In this document: piece by piece, positions 34,006 through 43,710 of the stretch
How positions within the stretch are numbered: the first letter of the stretch is position 1
Layout: every line of letters begins with the position of its first letter
NCBI GenBank assembly: GCA_018240565.1
Contig: JAFEFO010000042.1
Span: 1-64,000, forward strand
Direction of reading: 5' to 3'
Length of the DNA: 64,000 nucleotides
Source: Pseudomonadota bacterium
GTDB taxonomy: Bacteria > Pseudomonadota > Gammaproteobacteria > Xanthomonadales > Rhodanobacteraceae
Program-made: the position numbers and the translations under genes
The notes under the pieces: model-generated
Told to the model about the DNA's origin: nothing
The model's database searches: none
Seen by the model: only the letters and a program-made list of their open reading frames with translations

Positions 34006-34043
34006 GTGAGGCCAATGCAAATGGGCGACGCTATTCCTCATTC

Positions 34044-34149
34044 GTCATTCCGGCAGGGACTGCCGGAATCCAGTTGCCACGGATGGCGTCCATGCAGTCT
34101 GGATGCCCCTTCAGCCCGCTGGCGCGAGCTTCGACCATGCCGGCATGAC
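34044..34149. repeat. Dispersed repeat family A, copy 6
   Basis: It starts GTCATTCCGGCAGGGACTGC and ends CCATGCCGGCATGAC. It lies between gspC and gspD, which are otherwise expected to be one transcript. Confidence 0.78.
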
Positions 34150-34205
34150 GTGTCGTTGATTTCTGCGGCCTCAACGCCTGAAAGATGACCTTAGAGAAAT
34201 ATGAA

Positions 34206-36265
34206 ATGACGCGATTCCTCGTTGCCGCCGTCCTCGCCCTTTCCGCCGTGCTGGCCATCGCGCAGCCCAAGGCACCCGCCGCGGCGCCTGCGACCAGCCC
34301 GCCGGGTACGCACACGCTGAACATGAAGGATGCCGACATCCAGGCGTTGATCGCCACGGTGTCGGAAATCACCGGCAAGAACTTCATCGTCGGCCCGAAC
34401 GTGCAGGGCAAGGTCACGGTGATCTCGGCGCGACCGATGAAACCGGACGAGATCTACGACGTGTTCCTGTCGGTGTTGCGCGTGCACGGTTACGCGGCGA
34501 TCCCGTCGGGCAGCATGGTCAAGATCGTGCCCGAGGCGGTGGCGCAGCAGGACGGTTCCGGCGGCCTCAACGGCACGCGCGCGCACGAAGCGGACGAGAT
34601 CGTCACCCAGATCGTGCCGGTCAAGCACGTCGCCGCGACCGACCTGGTGCCGATCCTGCGTCCGCTGATGCCGCAAGGCGCCCAGCTCATCGCGCATCCG
34701 GCGTCCAATTCGCTGGTCGTGTCCGATCGCGCCGGCAACGTCGAGCGCATGATCAGCATCATCCAGCGCATCGATACGGTGTCCGATTCGGGCGTGGACG
34801 TGATTCCGCTGCAGCATGCCAGCGCCGCGGAAGTCGCGCGCATCCTCGGTCAGCTCGCCGATACGAAAGGCGCCGAGAGTGCCGATGCGCCACACGTCTT
34901 TGCCGACGAGCGCACCAATTCGATCCTGCTTTCCGGCGGCAAGAGCGGCCGCCTGCGCCTGCGCGCGCTGGTCGCGCACCTGGATACGCCGATTGCCGAC
35001 GGCGGGGAAACCCAGGTCGTGTACCTCAACTACGCGAACGCGAAAGATCTGGTGCCGATCCTCGAAGGCGTCGCCGCGACGTTGACCGGCGACACGCCGC
35101 CGAACGCGAAGGCCGCCGCAGGCGGCACGACGGGAAGCGCAGCGTCGTCCGGCGCATCCACCGCCACGATCCAGGCCCACGAAGGCGACAACGCGCTCGT
35201 CATCAGCGCGCCGCCGGCCGTGTTCCGTTCGTTGCAGGCGGTGATCCGCCAGCTCGATATCCGCCGCGCGCAGGTGCTGATCGAGGCGGTCATTGCCGAA
35301 GTCTCGGACGAAACCGCGAACGAGCTTGGCATCCAGTGGCAGGTTCCGCTCGGCGACAAAAGCCACATCCTGGGTGGCACCAACTTCACCGGCAATACGC
35401 CGGGCAACAACATCTTCAATGTGACTGCCGGATTGAATTCGTCCACCGGCCCGGCGGTCAGCCTCGGCAATGGTCTGAATTTGGGTTATCTCGACACCGT
35501 CACGCTCAACGGCAAGCAGTTGCTCAGCCTCGGCGGCCTGCTTTCCGCGCTGCGCAGCAATGGCAAGAACAACATCCTGTCCACGCCCTCGGTGATGACG
35601 CTGGATAACCAGGAAGCGATGATCAAGGTCGCGCAGGAAGTGCCGTTCGTGACCGGCTCGTACACCACCAACACCGGCACCACGACCGGATCGTCCGGCA
35701 CCGCCACCACCGGCATCGGCAATCCGTTCCAGACCATCCAGCGCAAGGACGTGGGCCTGACGCTGACCGTCACGCCGCACATCAATTCCGGCGACACGGT
35801 GCGCCTGGACATCCACCAGGAAGTCTCCAACCTGCTGCCGCCGGTGCAGGGCGCGGTCGATCTCGTCACCAACAAGCGCGAGATCAAGACCACGGTGATG
35901 GTCAAGGACGATTCGCTGCTCGTGCTCGGCGGATTGATCTCCGACAACGTCAAGGACAACGTGCAGAAGGTGCCGGCGCTGGGCGACATTCCGCTGATCG
36001 GCAACCTGTTCCGCTACCGCAGCAACGACCACGTCAAGCAGGACCTGATGGTGTTCCTGCATCCGCGCATCCTGCGCGACGCCGCCAGCGAGGCGCAGGT
36101 GTCGGGCGAGAAATACAATTTCCTGCGCACCGAACAGTTGCGCATGCGTGAGAACACCGAGACGATCACGCCGCGCGGCCAGCAGCCGATGCTGCCGGAA
36201 GTGCACGACTTCCTGAAGTCGCCGGCGCTGGACGTGGCGCCGAAAGATTCCGCCGGCACGCATCC

Positions 36266-36269
<4 letters not shown>
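34206..36269 (+). CDS. gspD: Type II secretion secretin GspD
   Basis: This 687-aa outer-membrane channel protein has a signal peptide at 1-20 (ends LAIAQ), N0 domain ([21 protein letters not shown]), N1-N3 repeats ([52 protein letters not shown]) and the secretin domain from about 335 ([22 protein letters not shown]) to the C-terminal core [16 protein letters not shown]. Low-complexity Gly/Ser/Thr stretches lie in the N3 loop and in the gate region. I favour the ATG at 34206; the in-frame ATG at 34185 would add seven residues before the signal. Its stop overlaps the GTG of gspE. Confidence 0.95.
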
Positions 36270-37753
<1,484 letters not shown>

Positions 37754-37766
37754 GTCGGAGTTGCAA

Positions 37767-37808
37767 TGCATCCATTCCGGATGTATTTTGCATCCATTGG
37801 AGGATGCA
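37767..37808 (+). promoter_or_regulatory. Paired palindromes, probable antitoxin operator
   Basis: Two inverted repeats of the same word, TGCATCC-N5-GGATGTA (37767-37785) and TGCATCC-N6-GGATGCA (37789-37808), stand directly before the antitoxin start, the second covering its ribosome binding site. Spacing and placement fit a ribbon-helix-helix autorepressor. Confidence 0.7.
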
Positions 37809-38303
37809 ATGCCCACTACCTTCACGATCAAACAGGTACCCGACGCGCTCGCCGACCGCCTGCGCCGACGCGCCGAACACAATCGCCGTTCCCTGCAGAA
37901 GGAACTGCAGTCGATCATGGAAGACGCCGTCGAATGGGTGGATGTCCCGGAGTTCAAGTCGACCCATGTGGCCGAACCATCTGCGCCCGCGTACCTGCCG
38001 GCTTCCACGCGCAAAGGCGCGCGACTTACGCTGGATCAACTTTGGCGGCGCGCGAACAAGATCGGAATCGCAGGCATCGACAGGTCCAATTCCGCGACTG
38101 CCGATGATGAAATGCTGGAAAGGGCCGGCGCTGCCATCGGCAGCGGCGAGCGTGCCGCGATTCTGCGCGAAGGGCTCAAGGCGTTGATCGAACGCGAAGC
38201 CGCGCGGCGATTGATCCGGCTGGGCGGTTCTGCGCCCGATGCACGCCGGCCTCCGCGCCGGCGTTCCACGCCGATCCGCAAGACGCGCCGGGGCGGGGCG
38301 TGA
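37809..38303 (+). CDS. Double-domain antitoxin (FitA-like N-terminus, VapB-like C-terminus)
   Basis: This 164-aa antitoxin has an N-terminal ribbon-helix-helix of the FitA/Arc type (TFTIKQVPDALADRLRRRA, residues 4-22, then QKELQSIMEDAVEW). It has a second antitoxin-like segment (AAILREGLKALIEREAARRL...GGSAPDARRPPRRR, about 110-155) that matches small VapB (DUF2191-type) antitoxins. FitA and VapB antitoxins are normally separate proteins of about 70-85 aa. GGAGG lies 5 nt before the ATG at 37809. Its end overlaps the toxin start by 4 nt. Residues 50-105 form a linker. Confidence 0.75.
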   Translation: MPTTFTIKQVPDALADRLRRRAEHNRRSLQKELQSIMEDAVEWVDVPEFKSTHVAEPSAPAYLPASTRKGARLTLDQLWRRANKIGIAGIDRSNSATADDEMLERAGAAIGSGERAAILREGLKALIEREAARRLIRLGGSAPDARRPPRRRSTPIRKTRRGGA

Positions 38304-38674
38304 TCCTGGTCGATTCCTCGGTCTGGGTCGATCATTTGCGCCGTCGTGACGCCGAACTCGTCGCACTGCTGGACGCCGGCGTCGTGATGTGCCATCCATT
38401 CGTGATTGGCGAGCTGGCTTGCGGCAGCTTGTCCAATCGCGCGGCGTTCCTGGCCGAACTTGCCAACCTACCGGCTGCACCAGTCGCCTCGCATGACGAA
38501 GCACTTGGCTTCGTCGACCGCCACGCATTGACCGGCTGCGGCATCGGCTGGGTGGATGCTCATCTGCTGGCCAGCGCGTACCTCGCTGGTCGCGTACCGC
38601 TACTCACGCGCGACAAACGCTTGCGCGCGATCGCCGGCGAGCTTGGCATTGCCGCGCAGAGGGAACGGCATTAG
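38300..38674 (+). CDS. vapC: VapC-type PIN-domain toxin
   Basis: This 124-aa PIN-domain ribonuclease has the acidic residues expected of the active site: Asp5 (ILVDSSVWVDHL), the Glu in FVIGELACGSL, the Asp in IGWVDAHLLASA and the Asp in LLTRDKRL. The start is GTG, overlapping the antitoxin by 4 nt. VapC toxins cleave tRNA or rRNA. Its stop codon region overlaps the end of a tiny convergent ORF. Confidence 0.9.
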   Translation: MILVDSSVWVDHLRRRDAELVALLDAGVVMCHPFVIGELACGSLSNRAAFLAELANLPAAPVASHDEALGFVDRHALTGCGIGWVDAHLLASAYLAGRVPLLTRDKRLRAIAGELGIAAQRERH

Positions 38675-38745
38675 CGCCAGCGCAACGGCGGCGCCATGCC
38701 GCCGAGTTCGAGCAAGACCAGGACACTGAGCCAGCCGGGCATCAT
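38671..38745 (-). CDS. Possible 24-aa hydrophobic peptide
   Basis: An ATG at 38745 overlaps the stop of the upstream membrane protein gene (ATGATG/TGA, translational coupling) and opens a 24-codon frame, MMPGWLSVLVLLELGGMAPP then LRWR, a single hydrophobic helix with a basic end. It could be a small membrane subunit of the upstream protein or an accidental frame. Confidence 0.35.
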   Translation of the reverse strand: MMPGWLSVLVLLELGGMAPPLRWR

Positions 38746-39533
38746 GGCCGCGTGCCGTTGTGGGCGAAACGCACCAGCGCCAGCACGAGCATCGCGCCTG
38801 CGCTCAATGCGCCGGCGTAAAGGATCTCGAACGGCCACAGATTGTGCGAGGTTGGATCGCGGGCAGTGCCGGCGAGGATGCGCAGCACGACGAAGCCCAT
38901 CAGCGCCGCCGGCACCGCCGCGGCGAGCCGCCAGCCGCCGCGCCAGCGCCACAAGCCCCAGGCCGGTGCGGCGAATCCGCCAACTCCCAGCGCCAGCATG
39001 GCCAGCATGAAGCCATTGAACAGCGCCAGATCACCGGCGCCGATCGGCGCATTCATGCGTTTTTCGTAGTTGGCGCGTTGCGCCGCGGCGTCCAGGGCCG
39101 AAAGGCGCGTCACCCATTCGGGTTTGTCGGCGCCGGGAGCCACGGTCTCGCTGCCGCGCACATGCACCGGATAGCGCAGCACTTCGTGCGTGCCGCCGAA
39201 CGAGCCGTCGCCGGCGCTGATACGGACTTCATCGACTTGCACGTCTGCGTTCGACAGGAAAAACCAGCCCAGCGCCTCGCCGTCGCCTTCGTACTGGCGC
39301 GAGGGATTGCTGCCGGCATGCGCAGGATTGCCCTGGAAGTACGGTCGCGCCCAGATCTGGATGGGATGATCGGTCGAGTAGCCCAGGTGCAGGTAGAAGT
39401 TCTGGTTGCGCGCGAGCGTGACGTCATCGCCCGGCGGATCGGTGGCGAGCACCTTCACGCTGACCTGCGCGCAAGCGCTTCCTGAAAACAACCCGACTAC
39501 CGCCAGCGCAGCCAGCACCATGCGATTGATCAT
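38742..39533 (-). CDS. Exported membrane-anchored protein of unknown function
   Basis: This 263-aa protein has a signal peptide (1-22, ends SACAQ), a periplasmic beta-rich domain of about 130 residues (FYLHLGYSTDHPIQIWARPYF..., DGEALGWFFLSNADVQVDEVRIS) and then three membrane helices (about 168-187, 200-220 and 235-255). No family is recognised. I use the ATG at 39533, which fits the signal peptide and has GGGG upstream. It is convergent with the vapC gene and divergent from the permease gene inside the islet that separates gspE from gspF. Confidence 0.72.
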   Translation of the reverse strand: MINRMVLAALAVVGLFSGSACAQVSVKVLATDPPGDDVTLARNQNFYLHLGYSTDHPIQIWARPYFQGNPAHAGSNPSRQYEGDGEALGWFFLSNADVQVDEVRISAGDGSFGGTHEVLRYPVHVRGSETVAPGADKPEWVTRLSALDAAAQRANYEKRMNAPIGAGDLALFNGFMLAMLALGVGGFAAPAWGLWRWRGGWRLAAAVPAALMGFVVLRILAGTARDPTSHNLWPFEILYAGALSAGAMLVLALVRFAHNGTRP

Positions 39534-39623
39534 GATCGATCCCCAGTTGCCCCGCCCCAGCATACCGCGCCTGCAAACAGGGTACTATCGCGCCGGTAAT
39601 CCAATCCGGGACGGGGAGTCCAC

Positions 39624-41057
39624 ATGAGTCTTCTTGCCAAACTCACGCGCCACAAATCCGTCGAAGCATTGCAGGCCGAACTCGGCTCGCGCCGCGATTT
39701 CCGCCGCGTGCTCGGCGTGTGGCAGCTCACCGCCATTGGCTTGGGCGGCATCATCGGCGTCGGCATCTTCGTGCTGGCTGGGCAACAGGCCGCGGCGAAC
39801 GCCGGTCCCGCGGTGGCGATCTCGTTCATCATCGCCGGCATCGCCAGTACCGCGGCGGCGCTGTGTTACGCCGAATTCGCCGGACTCATCCCGGTCACCG
39901 GCAGCGCCTACACCTATGGTTACGCGGTACTCGGCGAATTGCCGGCCTGGCTGATCGGCTGGGACTTGTTGCTCGAATACGCGCTGATCGTCGCCGCGGT
40001 GGCGAGCGGCTGGTCGGGCTACGTGGTGAATCTGCTCGCCGCGTTCGGCATCCATCTGCCGGTCGCCTTGCAGGGCGCGCCGGGCACCGGCGAAGGCCAC
40101 GCCTTCAATCTCGTCGCCGCGATCGCCGCGTTCGGTGTGGCGGTGCTGTTGACGTTGCGCACCGAGACGGGCGCGCGCGTCAACACGCTGGTGGTGACGA
40201 TCAAGGTCATCGCCGTGATCCTGGTGATTGCCGTCGGCGCGTATTACGTCAATCCCGCCAACTGGCATCCGTTCGTTCCCGATCGCGTGATCGATGCGGA
40301 CGGCGTCGGTCATTTCGGCTACAAGGGCATCGCCACGGCCGCGGCGGTGGTGTTCTTCGCCGTGTTCGGCTACGACACCCTGACCACGGCGGCGGAGGAA
40401 TCGAAGAATCCGCAGCGCGACCTGCCGCGCGCGATCCTGCTCTCGCTCGGCATCTCGATGGTGCTGTACATCGCGATCACCCTGGTCATCACCGGCATGG
40501 TGTCGTACACCCAACTCGGCAACGATGCGCCGGTGGCGATGGCGTTCGAGGCGCGCGGCATGAAATGGATCGGCGCGGCGATTTCCGCTACGGCGATCGC
40601 CAGCATCCTGTCGGTGATTTTCGCCTTCATGCTCGCCGCGGCGCGCATCTGGTTCGCGCTGGCGCGTGATGGCCTGCTGCCGGTGTGGTTCGCGCATACG
40701 CATCCGCGCTTCGGCACGCCGCATCGCACGACGCTGGCGCTGGGCCTGTTCACCGCCCTGGTCGCCGGATTCTTCCCGATCGGCGAGGTCGCCAAGCTGG
40801 TCAATATCGGCGTGCTCTCGGCGTTCATCGTCATCTGCGCCTCGATCATCGTGTTGCGGCATCGCAAGCCGGATCTGCCGCGTGCGTTCCGCACGCCGTG
40901 GGTACCGGTGGTGCCGATCGTCGGCATCCTTTTCTCGATCTGGCTGCTCTCGGAACTGGCGTGGGTGACCTGGAGCGTGTTCCTCGTCTGGGTCGGCCTG
41001 GGATTGATCATCTACTTCGCCTACGGCATCCGTCGCAGCAAGTTGGCGGGTGGGTAA
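39624..41057 (+). CDS. APC-family amino-acid permease
   Basis: This 477-aa inner-membrane carrier has about twelve helices and belongs to the amino acid/polyamine/organocation family (cationic amino-acid transporter/YhdG-like). Landmarks are GLGGIIGVGIFVLAG (about 39-53), PAVAISFIIAGI, CYAEFAGLIPVTGSAYTYGY, FFAVFGYDTLTTAAEESKNP and RDGLLPVWFAHTHPRFGTP. A GGGGA ribosome binding site lies 8 nt upstream. The likely substrate is a cationic or neutral amino acid, but this cannot be fixed. Confidence 0.9.
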   Translation: MSLLAKLTRHKSVEALQAELGSRRDFRRVLGVWQLTAIGLGGIIGVGIFVLAGQQAAANAGPAVAISFIIAGIASTAAALCYAEFAGLIPVTGSAYTYGYAVLGELPAWLIGWDLLLEYALIVAAVASGWSGYVVNLLAAFGIHLPVALQGAPGTGEGHAFNLVAAIAAFGVAVLLTLRTETGARVNTLVVTIKVIAVILVIAVGAYYVNPANWHPFVPDRVIDADGVGHFGYKGIATAAAVVFFAVFGYDTLTTAAEESKNPQRDLPRAILLSLGISMVLYIAITLVITGMVSYTQLGNDAPVAMAFEARGMKWIGAAISATAIASILSVIFAFMLAAARIWFALARDGLLPVWFAHTHPRFGTPHRTTLALGLFTALVAGFFPIGEVAKLVNIGVLSAFIVICASIIVLRHRKPDLPRAFRTPWVPVVPIVGILFSIWLLSELAWVTWSVFLVWVGLGLIIYFAYGIRRSKLAGG

Positions 41058-41094
41058 TTGCGTTGCGAACACAATTGTCATACACTTATGACAA
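41058..41094 (+). promoter_or_regulatory. Promoter with overlapping palindromic operator for the second TA module
   Basis: TTGCGT (41058-41063), 17 nt, then TACACT (41081-41086) form a passable sigma-70 promoter. The -10 lies inside the perfect palindrome TTGTCAT-ACACTT-ATGACAA (41075-41094), an arrangement expected for antitoxin autorepression. The antitoxin ATG is 22 nt further on. Confidence 0.6.
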
Positions 41095-41116
41095 GCGAGT
41101 GTCGGAACGCGGTGCC

Positions 41117-41413
41117 ATGAATACCGAAGAAATTCGCATCAACGCGCGGCTTACGGGAAAGGACGCAGACGATTTCCGCGCCCTGCAAAAGCGCGAAGGC
41201 CTATCCGCATCCGACCTGTTGCGCGAGGCGCTGCGCGAATATCGCCTTGCGCGCACGCGCCCACGTGCGGATGCGGCGAAACTGCTCGCCGCTGCGGGCT
41301 TCATCGGCGCCAGCGAAGGCCCGCGCGATCTGTCCACGCGCTACAAGGATTACCTCGCCGACGCACTGGATCACAAGACGCCGTGGCGCGTGCAGGAGCC
41401 ACGGCACAAATGA
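41117..41413 (+). CDS. Ribbon-helix-helix antitoxin
   Basis: This 98-aa protein has an N-terminal RHH/CopG-like segment (EEIRINARLTGKDADDFRALQKREGLSASDLLREALREYRLAR, residues 4-46) and a C-terminal tail (about 50-98) of the kind that wraps a PIN toxin. The start is the ATG at 41117. It overlaps the following PIN-domain gene by 4 nt (ATGA). The frame is open far upstream, but that part is a shadow of the permease gene. Confidence 0.8.
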   Translation: MNTEEIRINARLTGKDADDFRALQKREGLSASDLLREALREYRLARTRPRADAAKLLAAAGFIGASEGPRDLSTRYKDYLADALDHKTPWRVQEPRHK

Positions 41414-41832
41414 TACTTGCCGACAGCGGCTTCTGGATCGCGCTCGGCAACCGTCGCGATCGCCACCATGCGGCGGCGCAGGCGGCGCTGGAGCGCTGGT
41501 CATCGCAGGGTTTCGCCAGCACGTGGCCAGTCCTCACCGAAGTCACGCACCTGCTCGCCGCGCGCGCCAATCCCGCGCAGGCGCTGGGTTTCGTCGAAGC
41601 GGTCTCGCGTGGCGCGTGCGCCGTGCCTGATCCGCCCGATGATGCGTTGCCGCGTGCGCATGCATTGATGCGGCGGTATCGCGATCTGCCAATGGACTTG
41701 GCCGATGCGTCGCTGGTCATTCTTGCCGAAGAGCTCGGCGAAGGCCGTATCCTGTCCACCGACTTGCGCGATTTCGACGGCTACCGCTGGAAAAACCGGC
41801 AGCCGTTCACCAATGTGCTCATCGAAAACTGA
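41410..41832 (+). CDS. PIN-domain toxin (VapC-like)
   Basis: This 140-aa PIN ribonuclease has Asp4 (MILADSGFWIALG), the Glu in WPVLTEVTHLLA, the Asp in MDLADASLVILAEE and the Asp in ILSTDLRDFDGYRW. It resembles VapC proteins. It is coupled to the antitoxin upstream (ATGA), and its stop overlaps the start of gspF by 1 nt (TGATG). A toxin operon and a type II secretion gene thus appear to share a message. Confidence 0.88.
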   Translation: MILADSGFWIALGNRRDRHHAAAQAALERWSSQGFASTWPVLTEVTHLLAARANPAQALGFVEAVSRGACAVPDPPDDALPRAHALMRRYRDLPMDLADASLVILAEELGEGRILSTDLRDFDGYRWKNRQPFTNVLIEN

Positions 41833-43037
41833 TGCCCGCCTTCGCCTACCAGGCACTCGACGCCGCCGGCAAGACCCGGCGCGGCGTCATGCAGGGCGAC
41901 ACCGCGCGTGGCGTGCGCGCGAGCCTGCGCGAGGAAGGCCTCAATCCGCTGGAAGTGACGCCGGTTGCCGATGCGCGGCAACGCGCGGCATTGTTCCAGC
42001 GCGGTTTGAGCGGCACGCAACTGGCCTTGCTCACGCGCCAGCTGGCGACCTTGTTGAAGGCGGGACTGCCGGTCGACGAAGCGCTGGCCGCGCTCGCCGA
42101 ACAGAACGACGACGTGCGCGTGCGCACGCTCATCGTCAGCCTGCGCGCGAAGGTGATGGAGGGATCGAGCCTCGCCGCGGGACTGGCCGACGCGCCGGAA
42201 AGCTTTCCGGAAATCTATCGCGCCTCGATCGCCGCCGGCGAACAATCGGGCAAGCTCGACCAGGTGCTGGCGCGGTTGGCCGATTACTCCGAATCGCGCG
42301 ACGCGCTCAACCAGAAGGTCTGGGCAGCGCTGGCGTATCCGCTGTTGCTCACGATCGTCGCCCTCGCGGTGGTGACCGGATTGCTCGCCTATGTCGTGCC
42401 GCAGATTGTCGGCGTGTTCGTGCAGATGCACCAGGTGCTGCCGCTGCCCACGCGCCTCCTGCTCGGCCTCGCGGCCTTCGTCAGGGACTGGGGCTGGCTG
42501 CTCTTGATCGTGCTCGTGATGGCGGCGATCGGCGGCCGTTTTGCGTTGCGCGTGGAACGCATGCGTTACCGCTGGCATGAACTGCTGCTGCGCGTGCCGC
42601 TCGTCGGCGGCCTGATCCGCGCGGCCAACACCGCGCGCTGCACGCGTACGCTCGCCCTGCTGACCGCGAGCGCGGTGCCGCTTCTGGATGCCTTGCACAT
42701 CGGCGCGCAGGTCATGCCCAACCTGCCGATGCGCGCGGCGGTCAAGCGCGCGGCGGCGAAGGTACGCGAGGGTGGCAGCTTTTCGCGCGCACTAGGCGAG
42801 TCGGGATATTTTCCCCCGGTCGCATTGCGCCTGATCGCCAGCGGCGAGCGCGCCGGCGAGCTCGAACACATGCTCGACGAAGCAGCCAACCAGCAACAGC
42901 GCGAGCTCGATCGCTGGTTGACCTTGCTCACCTCCGTTCTCGGTCCGCTGGTCATTTTGCTGGTCGGCGCGATGGTGTTGTTCATCGTGCTGGCGATACT
43001 CTTGCCGATCTTTGACATGAACCAGATGGTGAAGTGA
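41832..43037 (+). CDS. gspF: Type II secretion inner-membrane platform protein GspF
   Basis: This 401-aa protein has two GspF cytoplasmic domains (about 65-190 and 268-390), each followed by membrane segments (about 170-190, 215-240 and 375-398). It starts with FAYQALDAAGKTRRGVMQGD, has LTRQLATLLKAGLPVDEAL and ends LAILLPIFDMNQMVK, the usual landmarks. It is normally adjacent to gspE but is here separated from it by the toxin-antitoxin-bounded islet. No gspG or other pseudopilin genes follow; they must lie elsewhere. Confidence 0.95.
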   Translation: MPAFAYQALDAAGKTRRGVMQGDTARGVRASLREEGLNPLEVTPVADARQRAALFQRGLSGTQLALLTRQLATLLKAGLPVDEALAALAEQNDDVRVRTLIVSLRAKVMEGSSLAAGLADAPESFPEIYRASIAAGEQSGKLDQVLARLADYSESRDALNQKVWAALAYPLLLTIVALAVVTGLLAYVVPQIVGVFVQMHQVLPLPTRLLLGLAAFVRDWGWLLLIVLVMAAIGGRFALRVERMRYRWHELLLRVPLVGGLIRAANTARCTRTLALLTASAVPLLDALHIGAQVMPNLPMRAAVKRAAAKVREGGSFSRALGESGYFPPVALRLIASGERAGELEHMLDEAANQQQRELDRWLTLLTSVLGPLVILLVGAMVLFIVLAILLPIFDMNQMVK

Positions 43038-43044
43038 ACAAGGC

Positions 43045-43710
43045 ATGATCCGCTTCGATCGCGTCGGCAAGCGCTACCCGAATGGCCACGATGCGCTGGG
43101 TGAATTGAGCTTCGAGCTCGGCGCCGGCGAGATGGCCTTTGTCACCGGGCATTCGGGTGCGGGCAAGAGCACGCTGTTGCGCCTGGTTGCCTTGCTCGAA
43201 CGGCCCACGCGCGGACAGGTCACGGTGAACGGCCGCAACTTGAGTGCCGTGCGCCGGCGTGGAATCGCGCGCGTACGCCGCGGCGTCGGCATGGTGTTCC
43301 AGGATCACCGCCTGCTGCTCGACCGCAGCGTGTTCGACAACGTCGCCTTGCCGCTGGTGATCGCCGGCACGCCGCGCGAGGAAATGGCCAAACGCGTGCG
43401 CGCGGCGCTCGATAAAGTCGGGCTTCTGGACCGCGAGAAATCCGCGCCGTCGATGCTGTCGGCGGGCGAGCAGCAACGCGTGGGCATCGCGCGTGCGATC
43501 GTCGCCAAGCCGCCGGTCCTGATCGCCGACGAGCCGACCGGCAACCTCGATCCGCAGCTCGCCGCCGAGATCATGGCGCTGTTCGGCGAGTTCGAACAGG
43601 TCGGCACGACGGTGCTTGTGGCCAGCCACGACCTGCCGCTGGTCAAGCGCATGGGCAAGCGCGTGCTGGTCCTCGATCATGGCAAGTTGATTGACGATTT
43701 CCGACCATGA
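43045..43710 (+). CDS. ftsE: Cell division ATP-binding protein FtsE
   Basis: This 221-aa ABC ATPase works with FtsX to activate cell-wall hydrolases during division. It begins MIRFDRVGKRYPNG and has Walker A GHSGAGKST, Q-loop VFQDHRLLLDR, signature LSAGEQQRVGIARA, Walker B VLIADEPTGNLDP and the H-loop His in VLVASHD. The ATGA overlap with ftsX is typical. It starts 7 nt after gspF. Confidence 0.97.
   Translation: MIRFDRVGKRYPNGHDALGELSFELGAGEMAFVTGHSGAGKSTLLRLVALLERPTRGQVTVNGRNLSAVRRRGIARVRRGVGMVFQDHRLLLDRSVFDNVALPLVIAGTPREEMAKRVRAALDKVGLLDREKSAPSMLSAGEQQRVGIARAIVAKPPVLIADEPTGNLDPQLAAEIMALFGEFEQVGTTVLVASHDLPLVKRMGKRVLVLDHGKLIDDFRP

Noticed and set aside
38742..41057. Composite transposon in the gspE-gspF islet
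   Set aside because: No transposase, terminal inverted repeats or target duplications were seen; only toxin-antitoxin modules bound it.
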